The notes under the pieces: generated by a model | The model's input: the letters and a program-made list of their open reading frames with translations, nothing else | Told to the model about the DNA's origin: nothing | Database searches by the model: none | In this document: in pieces, positions 47,101 through 59,100 of the stretch | Numbering within the stretch: position 1 is the stretch's first letter | Layout: each line of letters opens with the position of its first letter | Made by a program: the position numbers and the translations under genes | Source of the DNA: Cristatella mucedo | Taxonomy: Eukaryota > Bryozoa > Phylactolaemata > Cristatellidae | Reading direction: 5' to 3' | Length of the DNA: 64,000 nt | Assembly: GCA_009760855.2 (NCBI GenBank) | Contig: WPIO01000002.1 | Coordinates: 4,930,001 to 4,994,000, forward strand

Positions 47101-50100
47101 ACAGACTCGAGTTTGGCACCGAATTATGACGGCGGGCTGCAAAGTTTTGCATTGTGGTTGTCATGGCCGCTCTGTGTGTCTTATGCCACAGACACTGGAA
47201 CGGGTCGTGGCGGACCAGCTGAGCTCATATATTGAAACTTCAAACCTTGCTAGTAAGTTCCAGTCTGGCTTTAGAGCTAATCACTCTACAGAATCCGCAT
47301 TGCTTAGGGTGTACAACGACCTACTTAAAAATGCAGAAATAGGTAGAGTGTCTCTGCTTGTTTGGCTCGATCTTTCGGCAGCTCTTGATACTATCGATCA
47401 CAAAGTTCTTCTAGAGTGCCTCTCATCTCGCCTAGGCATCACTGGCACTGCTCTGCAATGGTTCAGGTCCAATCTCAATGGGAGACTCCAGAGTATTGGC
47501 GTGAATGGACAAAGATCATCCGAGGTACCTCTGAAATATGGGGTACCTCTGGGCTCCGTGCTAGGTCCGGTTCTTTTCACGGTTTATACTCTCCCTCTTG
47601 CTGATGTAATTGCCAAGCACAATCTAGGCTTTCACTTTTATGCGGATGACACTCAGTTGTACCTTTGCTTTGATCCCTCCCAGCCTTCGAGCACCTCGAA
47701 TTTTCTGAACTCACTTGCTGCAAGCATTGATGACATCTGCACCTGGATGGCAGCAAATTTTCTAAAACTTAACGATGATAAAACTAACTTACTAGTTATG
47801 GGCAAACCCAGTGTGATCCAGAGATTGGAAGGGCTGATGCTCAAAATTGGCTCTGCCAGCATATCTCCTGTCGAATCAGCTCGAAATCAAGGTGTCATGT
47901 TCCAAAGTGACCTCTCGTTAGACGACCACATCAGCTCCACAATCAAGTCTGCCTACTTTCAGCTACATAACATTGCTAAAATTCGGGCTTGTTTAGATAA
48001 GGATACCACGTGTAAGTTGGTCCATGCATTCGTGACATCCCATCTGGACTTCTGTAACTCACTGCTTGCTGGCCTACCGGTATGTGCAATCAGGCGCTTA
48101 CTGCTGGTGCAAAACTCTGCAGCTAGGCTTGTCTGTCGTGAGCGTCGCAGTTGCCACATCACACCACTTCTCGCCGACCTGCACTGGCTACCAGTCAAGC
48201 AATGGGTCGACTTTGAGGTTTTGTCGCTCACTTTTAGGTCACTTCATTCTTTGGCTCCAGCCTATCTCTCAGATTTACACCCCCACCAGGCCAAGCATCG
48301 TACCACCCGCTTTTCGGAATCCAACAGTTCACCACTACCTCGTACAAACCTCAAATCCTTTGGAAACCGTGCATTTAGTTCGTATGCTCTCAAAGCCTGG
48401 AACTCCCTCCTGACTTGCGTCAGAACATCCCCTGACTTGACTACATTTAAAAAGAACTTAAAAACACCTATTTAGGACAGCATTTAGTGGGTCCCTGTGA
48501 TTCGTCTTTCATGTGCCTATGCGTGCTGACACTGTGCATGCTGCCACTAACCACACTTGCATGGTGACCCTGTGCATGTCACCCCTAACCATGTCATTCA
48601 TGTCACCCCTAACCATGTCATTCATGATCAGGCATGATATTACTCACGATTCAATCGCGTTTCCCTTTGCAGCAAATGTAAAGCGCCTAGAAAGAGATTG
48701 AGTTCTCCGATGGCGCTTTATCAAGTGCGTTATCATTATTATTATTATTATATGCCGCTAAGCTGCTGGTGCACTGGTTGTGTTCACATTGATGGCTCTG
48801 TGCAGGATCACTGAGGGCACTCAAGTGTGTGATTGCGATTTCCCCCTGCTCTACGGGTAGCTGCTATAGGCTGCAAAGGCAAGCATGCAGCTGAATACCG
48901 TTTGCTCGTGGCCGCCGTGCTCCGTTGTATGCGCCGGTGTTACTATGCCTCAGGTGCCTGCTGTCACTGCTCTCGTCTGTGGCATGACACAACAGGCTTT
49001 GGCTTACGAACAAAAAGGGGTCACGTGCACGACAGTCAGAGGCAGCTTAGAGGAGTTGAAACAACCATTTTTTCCTGAGCCATCACCTATGGCTGTGAAT
49101 ACGAGCCTACGACAGTTGCTTAAAATCACGCCAGCCCAAGTCATTGCGGTGCTTCCTCTGAGCGCCATTGGCTCGTGTGATTCGCCTAGTTGTCACAGCA
49201 GAGCCAGCAGCTAGTGAACACTGTAGAGCTAGAGTCCTACGCACGCCCTGCCGCATTTTGCTTATGCCTCCTCCTGGCTCGCCATTCTCCAGGTCCATCA
49301 CCGAGTCGAAGCGGCGTTACGAAGAGAGACAGGAGAAAGCACGTGAGCTGCGTGAAAAGTTCCACAGTGAGAAGACTGAGCGACTGAAGGAACTCTTCAG
49401 AAAGGTTGGCCAATAAGCAGCTGCGTGTTGGTGCAGTCGTGGTGAAAGCCGGCGGCAGTCGGTTGCTGTCTACTGCCTCGCTGTCTACTGCCTCGCTGTC
49501 TACTGTCTCGCTGTCTACTGCCTGGCTGTCTACTGCCTGGCTGTCTACTGCCTGGCTGTCTACTGCCTGGCTGTCTACTGCCTAGCTGACTACTGCCTAG
49601 CTGTCTACTGCCTAGTTATCTACTCCCTCGATCACCGGTGTACGGCTTGACGAGTGGGTGGATTGGTGGGGAGGGGGTTGAGTAGTGACATCATTGCCCT
49701 TTGCTGCCGTGTTTGCTCACCACCACCACCTGCTGCCACAGGATGACCGAGCATGACCCCGGAGCATGGCACGCCACGTGACACCGTGCATTGGCGGCTT
49801 TCTTGTGCAGGTCGAGGAGGTGCGCGCCTGGAAGGAGGAACTGCTGCAGCAGAGGCGCTTGTCGATGGAGTGCAAGCTACAGAGTGCAGAGGCGAAGCGC
49901 AGCCAGCAGCTGCGCCTCAAGGTCAAGAAAGCTCACGAGGAGGACAACAAGGTAGTGTGCCCCAGAGATGGGCTCGCGTGGCTGATACAGCTACAGGTGC
50001 TGCAGTGACGCAGCTCGTGATCAGTGCTGGCAGCACCTGATGTCGCCCTCCTTTGGCCACATGTCGCTCGGGCTGCAGCTTTTGTGTCCTGCTTATTTCC

Positions 50101-53100
50101 TTCCCTGGTTTGCGATTGCAGGCCCACGAGATAGCATTCATCAACTCGCTGGAAGCTCAGAACAAGCGCCACGAGATCCTGTCTCGGCACCAGGGCATTG
50201 AAACGCGGCTGCAGGACCGCCAGGTGCGAGCTTTTGCTGCTGTTGCCGCTGCCGTCGGTCGGTCTGCCCTGTGAGTGTGCGGCAGCTGCAGCGGGGTGTT
50301 GCTGCAGCTGAGTGTCGTCACGTCGATGCTTTCGATCTCACGTCTGTCAGTCACAGCCTGACTGCTCTCGTGCAAGAGCGCACGAACCGACGGATCGTTG
50401 AGCATCCTGGGGGTGAGGCTAGCGAGTGGAGTTTGGCTCTGCGGTCCACGAAGCTTCGTCACCGGGCGGCAGCGCTCTGCGCCTGCTCACTGTCGTCAGT
50501 CCGTGCTGCCCGCGGCTTTCCCATCTCGCTCCGACTACTGCTGGTCTTAGCTGCTTGCCAAAAAGTGATTGCCTTGACTGCTCCCCCCAGCCCCACCCCA
50601 TCTCCCCCAGGGCAGGCTGTGGGACATTGTCATCGGCGTCTCTGAATTTAGACCAGCTTGCCACCTCACTGCCCGCCCATCCTTTCTCATCTGCTAGGAC
50701 GGTGTCAGTGCAGCCAGTTTTGCGTTTGGGCTGCTTCTTGGATTTGATGCATCTAGCTGCAGCGTTGACAGCACTAGCAGCAGCAGTAGTAGGCGGTGGG
50801 AGGTAGGTGGGCAGCGCAGCTGTTTAGGGAGCAGTGGTAGCTGTGAGGAGTGAGATCAGGAGCTGTGGCAGTGACAGCAGCATCGATAGCGGGAGCACTA
50901 GTGGCAGTGGCAGTGGCAACTGCTGAAGCAGCTGCCACAGCTAGAGCGACGGTGGCAGCAAGGCAGCACCAGCAGAAGCAGTGGCAGTAATGGCAACTGT
51001 TGCATTTGCAGTAGAGAGGTAACAATAGCTTGAGCAGTGGCGGCAGCAGCATCCGTTGCATCGCCATCGTGCATCACCAGTCGCAAGCAGCCGGCGGTGA
51101 CTGACTCCCGGCTCATGGCCACTGCTTGCCCTCACGAGCTCTCACTTCTTGCAGGGAGAGAGGCAGAAAAGGATTGACGAGAAAGCGGCCAAGGAGCAGG
51201 CGGCCGAGGTGAGTGCTCGAAGCGGCTGCGGCCAGGTTGTGGCTGCTGCTGCACTCGGACGCGCCCAGAGCTTCCACAGCATTGGTTGTCCTGGTGATGA
51301 CTCCCACTTTCGCCCACTTGCCCTGCATTTTGCTGCGCTTAGCTTGCCCGCATTCTTGCGTCCGGCATTCACGCCTCCGGCTTTTGGCGCGACGTTTGCT
51401 ATCGTGTGTTGCTGCTTGCAGAATAAATCGTGATTATGCACCGTCGTCAGCAACGCATCAGCCCCGTTTGTTAGGTCAGCTCCCACTCGAAGGCGTTCTG
51501 ACGTTACTGCCTACATTGACCTGGCTGTTAACACTAACTCACATGCCTGTTGTAGTTCGTTATCACCTGCCCTTTGCACTTGCATGACCGTTGAGAGTAT
51601 TCGGACGGGCAGATGGTCAGAGGCCCATTCATCCATCCCCCACCAACTTGGCTGCTCCCTCCTTTGCACTGGCTGCTCACTGTTCATTGATGCTGCCGAA
51701 ACGACCAACTGGGGGTGGGTGGGGCAACGACACCCAATGAAGCGCACTGTTGCTTGGAAAAGTCCGATAGTCAAGAGCATGGCCGAAAAAAAACGCCGGA
51801 AAAAAATGCCGTTTCTTGCCAAAGCCGCTTGCGATTGGCCTCTAAATTGAATCGGTCTCCGTCTATCTGTGCCCCTCTTCCCCGGAACCCATCTCCCTCT
51901 GCCTGGACAGGCTTGCTGGCTCCGCTGTGGGCAAATCGCTGAGCCACTTCGGGCGGCACGAGCAGGCATGATGGCGCTCGTTTCCGCCCTGACAGGACCG
52001 CCGGCGCGCCCTCGACGCCGAGCGCTCGGCACGGCTGCTGGAGATGCAGGAGAGGCGCCGGCAGCGCGAGGAGAAGATCGGGCAGCAGCTGCAGGAGCGC
52101 GAAAAGGAGCGCGCCGAGGTGGCCAAGGTGCGCGAGCGAGAGCGCCGCGACCGCCTGGCGGCGCTCGAGATGCAGCAGCAGACGCACATCAAGGAGCTAC
52201 AGAAGAAGATCCAGCACAAGGTGAGAGCGCTCAGCCGGCGCTCGAGCTTGAGCTCAGCGCCGCAGCCTTTGATCGCTGTGTGCTCGCGCGAGCGGCGACT
52301 CTCCGGATCACGCGCTCTTGCACGTGCTTGGTGCTGAAGAGCCTGCTAAGTCTGCCGAGTTCACTTCGATTTGCCCTGAACTTGCCTTGGGCCTCAAGCC
52401 CGCCGTTGCTTGTGCCACTGCGTCAAGTTGATCGCACGGCCTTCTCGGAGGGGCCCGGGGTGTGGGGCGGGGCAGGGACCTTGTGGCAGTCGCACACCCT
52501 AGCACTGCTTGCATTCTTTATTTATTTGTTTATTATTATTATTATAATTTATTACTCATTCCATTCTTTGCATGCGAGCAGCAAGAGGAGAGTGCGAAGC
52601 GCCACGACCACAACCTCAAGCTCATCAGAGAGAAGGCGTTCGTGATGAGCATAATGAAGCACTCCACGGAAGACCACAACGACGCTCCCGAGCTGGTGCC
52701 CTACGACACCAAGAAGCTCTGCGTTGTCTGTGACGTTCTGGTACTTACTCGGCTGTCGCGTCGCGGCTGCAGCTCGGCACTACGTTGCTGCTTGCCTCTG
52801 GCCTGGCCCGTCCTGGTTGGGATATGCCGTCTCATGCGCAAACGCGCACTCGACGGCAAGTGTGCATGATGTTGTCGATGTGCATGCTGTCGCACGCGTG
52901 GGTGCCAGTCCAACTTTGGTGCCATTGGTACCAAAGCAGCAGAAGCCATGTGCGGATCAGAGATAAAGTCTGGCAGTTGAGCCATTTTTGTGTGCAAGGT
53001 GCGCTGTATTCACTAGTATCTGATAGCTTTGTTGGGCATTAAAAATGTCAAGTTGAAACCCACCAGTCAGATTGATGTGGTGCACAGCAGTGTAAAGGGA

Positions 53101-56100
53101 CATCGGGGCACAAGAAAGAAAGAACTTTGTGTAGTCGTTGTCCTCAGGAGTTGAACTGTGGACGACGTGTGGACCCGTGGAAAATGTTCCGTGCGAGAGT
53201 TATGAGTTGTAAGTCGCCATTTCGATATTTCACAGCCTAATCATGCCGTGCGATGCAAACTGCGGCCACTAGGCCTGCCACAGTAATTTTACTAAGTAAG
53301 TTTGTAGCCATCAGATATTTATCCTAAAGACATCATGACTGCCTTAACGATTGTTGCTCAACGCATCTAGTTAATATTCCCTGTGAATCCATGCCGTTCT
53401 ATTTTGGTAGTCTGCCCGAATTTCTCGTTTGTTTTAATAAATTTTGCAATTGTTTTAAGGTGCCGCAATGTAAATGGCCGTGATTTTAGACAGCCTGTAC
53501 TTGCAGACATGCTGAGGACTTAAGTGTCATCACTTGCATCGTCTTGCGGTCGTCAATGCATTCGTGAAAGGCAAGCGTTGATTTTTATTGCATCGTTTGT
53601 GTTCGTAGATTCTGTCGGAAGTGCACCTGCTAAGCCACCTTCGTGGCAAGAAGCACACGCGAATCTTGAAGGAGCACAGCTGTGGCCAGGATATGTCAAG
53701 GAATGACATTGTACGTGCTGCCTGCTACCCTTGCACAGCAAGTGCACGTGCAAATATTTTTTTTTTATTTAGAACGACTGTGCGCACGATGGTTGCCGGG
53801 CTGGGCTTCCCTAACAATTGTTGCTTGTGGTTCATTAGGGCCAAACAGTGGTGCAAAGTGGCATCTCGGTCCCAGTGCCAGTTGCAGGGCACCTTGCTCA
53901 GAATCCCAGCGGCAATCTCCGGTGCGCAGTTCCATTTGCACTCTTCCCGTTCTCTTTCATTCATTATCTTGGTCTTTTCTGGAAGGAAGCAACACCGAGC
54001 CCCCATAGCAGCTTGCATAAGCAGTGGCTGTTTCTGCGGGCTATATAAATGACCGGAGCGCACATTGCAGGAGTCGTTCAATCTGGAGCACATACAAGAT
54101 GCACCAGGCGACTGTCCCGATCCTCGAGCCGAGCAAGAGAAAGAACGCCATAAGACGCAGAAGAAGCGGTGCAAGAAACTTCGCCAGCGAATGGTCGCTC
54201 GGTGTGTGGCCGCCGCCGCTGCTCGCTGCTGCTGCTGCTCGCTGCTCGCCGCTGCTGCTGCTGCACGCCAAGCTCGAGCTACTCAGACTGCGAAGGAGGA
54301 GTCGGCTGCTGCCTGCTGCTCGCGTGACACGCTGCTGTAGCGCGCATGCAGTAGCCAATGCGCATCTGCGTTTTTCTTGCAATCAGCGGCAACGAATATG
54401 AAGCGTCACTCGCTCAGAGGCTGGAGACGTTCGACTCACCATATAAAGCAAAGTATGTGAAGCGTGCCTTGCTATTTATTTACTGTCTGCTTTGTATATC
54501 TCTCTCTCTCTCTCTCTCTCTCGTCACTGTAGGTTGCCGTATATAGCTGAGTGGCCAATGTTTTTTCCAACATCTTCGTGTCCTGCAGTACTGAGGCATA
54601 AAAGTCGTATTTGTAGCTGTGGCAAGTAAGGCCAGCAGCCTAAGTTAGCTCTATTTACTGTAATACACTGGCCTGCTACTCTGTGTGCAGGTTTTACTAA
54701 CCGTTTTTATGGTTCGCTTTCAGCCAGTGCAAAATGCCTAGAAAATGATGTGTGGTCCAAAGATGCTTTGCTATCATTATTATTACTACTGTTATTATTA
54801 TTATTGTTAAGGCAATCATACCTGAGCATATGCCGTCTGAGTGGCCTGATCATTTAGTGCACAGACGTTGTGGGATAGGGGTGGGTGACTCCCCCCAGTA
54901 AAGGCTGCTGGGGCAGAACTTTATGCTGCTCAGCTAAAGCGGCAATATGAAGGGTGCCCCAAAACAAAACAAGAACGCCGTTACCAGGCCACATCTCAAT
55001 GTGGCCTCGATTGTGAATAAGGCCAACCAACATCTCTTTTATATTAGATCTGTTTGTCCCAGCTCACATTTTGTTTGCTGTCCGTGCTGCTTTGGGAGCA
55101 TGCAGCTGGCATGCTCGACTGCTCGCTCCGTTTCTTTTTGTGTCTACCCCCCTTGGTTTTTCATTCATTCGAGACTGAACTGTTTGCACCCCGTGCTGAT
55201 TACATTGAGCTCTCAGACCTCCCCTTCGCTCCTGCCTTGCAAAGCCACCCTCCTTCGGCTGTCCCCACGTGCAGTGTGCGCATCGTATCCCGTGCTATAG
55301 TTTCTTTGCGCGCGGTTCATTTTTCAGGATTAGCAAGGCCGTGAAGGACATATCCAAGTACCTGCAGACCGATGACAAAGGCCCGTGGCCGCAGAGCCGG
55401 GTCTCTGCCCTGGAGAGGTCTTTGGGCGAGCTGGCACGTGTCATTGAGAGCAAGGTGTGTGCTAGCGCCGATGGTGCTCTTAGGGTGCACTGCTGCTGCT
55501 GTTTCGTGTCGTCGTGCGAATTGCCGTTGTCCTGATATCAGCCTGGACACTTGCTTGTCCTTTGCAGTCATCACAGGAGCAAGCGGCATTCAGGGCTCTG
55601 GGCGGATTTGGTGCACTTACACGCGTTCTTCAGCTAGTCTGTGATGCCGACGATACCACACCGGTAATTCCTTTGAAGTAAGTGCCATCCCACTTTTGCT
55701 GGCAAGGCGTGAGAGCTGCGGGAGTGAGTGGTGCTGACTGCATGCAGCTGACTGCATGCATCGAGCATGCTTCTCGCCGGGCAGAAGCAGCAACCGGCAG
55801 AGACGCACTTCTCTGTGGCTGCGCTCTGGCTCGGTTAAACCTCGACAGCCGAGCAGCTGCGGTCTGCACCTGCACCGTCTTGCTGCTCGACACATTGCAC
55901 ATGCTGTGCATCACGTCTGCAAAATTTGTCCTCAGATCAAAGATTTACTCCTTAATATAGCTACATACAATCGGTTTGTCTTCACAGCGCTCTCACTGGC
56001 CGATGTCGCAATCGAGCATTGTGCAAGATTGCGGTGGCTGCCAGGAAGCGCTTGGCTTGCCGGCCCTCGGTCCTCGAGCTTCAGCAAAAGGATTTGGCCC

Positions 56101-59100
56101 TAAATCCCTTTGAAGGGTTTTTCATGAATTGTGCTGCTCCTACATGCAGCATACCAGCTATTCGGAGTAATTTAGTGTCGGCTCGATCACATGGATGGTC
56201 AGCAGCCTGCCTTCCGTATGGCCGGTGCCCTCGTGGGCAGTAGCAGTGTGTCGGTTTTGATTAGGGGAAGATGTTTGGATCCAAATGTTGTCACGTGCAG
56301 ACGAGCAAGATTGACCTTACTTGTGTCGATTATCTACAATCCTTTGCTAGTCTCTTTTTGTAACGGCCGTGACCTCAGTGGGCTCTTGTGGCCGTGCACA
56401 AGGCGGTTCGAGCTCATGGCGATGACCCGATTTGTTCGAATAGTTACCTGAAGCTGAGATACACACCTGCGAGCTTGATACGAGGCAAGAAAATGTCAAT
56501 GTCAAGAAATTTAAGCAGGCAGTAAAATGGGTGAGAAGGAGAAGGACCAGATGGAAATAACCATTTCTGAGCTAGCTGCTGCCTGATCTCCCCAGATCCA
56601 CTCACTAGCAAGTGAATCTGAGGAGATTAAGCAGTGGTTAAGTTGTAAAAACTCTCAATTTGCTCTTGAGTGCAAAAGTATTCTCGAGGCCCATTACAAT
56701 GGCCACTGGATGCAAGAAGCTCCGACTCTGGTCTAAACAAAGTGACTGCAACTTATAATAAAATAAGTTTCTATAGTACTAAAGTAAAGATTCAGTTAAC
56801 GTTTATCAATTTGTAGTGCTATAAGGAAGTTGCACCACACAGTGAATATCAATTGCCTATCTGAGCCATTGGCTGACCTTATTGATCTCCGATGTCATCT
56901 TTCTTTGATAAAAGCAGGTCTTCAGATTTGAAGCGACCTGCCTGGGCTCTGAGCCTTCTATCCACTTTACCATAGAGATACTCGATGAGATACAGGTCCG
57001 GAGATTGACTTACCCACTCCATCAACATAATGGCTCTAAACGAAATTCGAGTTTTTTGGAAACAATATTGAATACTCGTAGCCGTGTGCTTAAAGGTCAG
57101 TGATCAGGTTGGAAAAGATGATTATCTCCACGAAGCACCAGGTATTGCAACGTTCTATAGTAGTTATAAATAAGCGTATCGAGTCATGTTTCCAGGTATC
57201 CCCTACAGCAGCAGCCCCAGACCTTGACCCTTCGGCGGCAATATTTCAGTCTTTGGAAGGCAATTATCATTAAAACATTGATTAGAGCAACGACGTACAC
57301 TTTATATGTTTATAATTGCCAACAATGGTGAATTTACTCTTTGTTTCATTTGACTTTGCTCCGGTCTTCGTGGGTCCTGTGTGCTCCCGTCTAGTGCAAA
57401 ATGAGCCGGTTTGTGCTTGATTGGCAGAAGTGGCTTTTTTTTGCATTCTGAGCGAATGTACCTTGTTCATCTAGTCGACACCTAATGGTATACCTACCAG
57501 CTAGCTTCCCAGCAGCAGCCTGCAGGCCTTGAGCGCCAACCTTCGGCAAAATGTTGCCCAAAGCTCCACTCGTTGTCAGTCTGTACACGTGGGCGACCGG
57601 GTCTCTTTTCGTTATTCATAATACTGGTTGAAGCCACCTTCGTCAGGCTGAGCCACAATGAAGTCGTACCAATTCACGATTGTCTACCAGTTTTGATGTT
57701 GCCAACTCTCATTTGGTGCAAAGCCCAATATTGCTCTTCGAAAAGGTAGTCAACAAGATGACCTTAGGCATGCCTATTGGTAATAGTGTGAGCTTAGGAA
57801 ATGAGCTTAGCCAGTTCACAGTTGTTTTCGTACTGCTGCATGTCATAAGTACCTCCAAAATAGGCAAAGCAGTCGTACGATGAAATTCAGAAATCTTCCA
57901 TATTTAAATGGATTTAAGAGTTGAAGGTGAGGTCTGTCGTTATTTTTCTGTTGTGTACTTGGAGTTTACAAAGCGCCTTCGTGAACAGTAGCTGTCCCCC
58001 GGCAGAGGCCAGCCACCCATGTACACATGCAGTTCATAACATGCATTGGCGATGCACATCGTCTGTGTGGGGACAGAAAGTGATACATCTGGCATGCTTT
58101 ATTCATATTAATTATTCTGATTCGTCTCCAATCGCTTGCTTCTGCTTCATTTGCACCATCTGTTAATACGTTCAGACTTATGTAAAATCATAGGCACACT
58201 TTCCAATAACAAGCTGATCCTTTTGCTGGCTAGAAGCAGTGGCTTTATTACAAATGCAGCTGCAAATGCTTGTCATGTGTATCTGTTGTCGTATTCCTAT
58301 TTCCGGAAGGCCTGTGCATATGCATAGCTGGGAACGCAATCGTTTCAGGTGTGCAGTCAGTGCCTGCAACATCATTCGCCATGCTTGCAAAGGCTTCTAC
58401 GACAACTGCTACCATGTTTTGTTTAGCAATCGCATTGGCATTTTGATCGAGTTACTTCAGCACCGTCTGATGGTAGGTACTGCTTTAGGGTGGCTTAACA
58501 TAATGGTCTGTATGGCATTTTTTTCAAGTCGTTACCGTTTCACACCTATCTGACGTTTCACGTTTCGCATCTGACGATGGCTGTAACTGTAAACATGTGG
58601 CTTTTGCATGGCATTAGCCACCTAGTTCGTTGGGGTGCTAGAGTTTGCATCGCAAGTGTACCAGCCCAAGTCGCTCAGTGTACTGCCTAGAACTTGCTAT
58701 GGGACCTGTTGTCATATTTGGCCAGCTTTTTTGTGGATGGCCCACCTTGAGCATGCTGTTTCTTTTTTGGGCGTTTTTACCAGTGACTAATTATAGCAGA
58801 AGAACTTTGATGGCAAGCCCTTATCCTCTGTTCGATGCACCTGTATCGTGCCAAAAGCTTGTGATGATGTGATCAGATGTGATGCTTGCAGTCAGAATTA
58901 TCTGTTGACATGTTTCTATACTTTGACTATCAGTAATCCTCAGCTCTGTTTCCCAGGAAGATATTATCTCTTAGTTTCTGCTAGTGTTTCCAGGGTGCTG
59001 CATTTTAAATCCACTTATCTTTAGTTGAAAAAAGTTTGGTTATACATGCTTTGCAATTTCCTGGTTGTTTTGACCATACTTGTTAAAAAATTCTCGTCAG

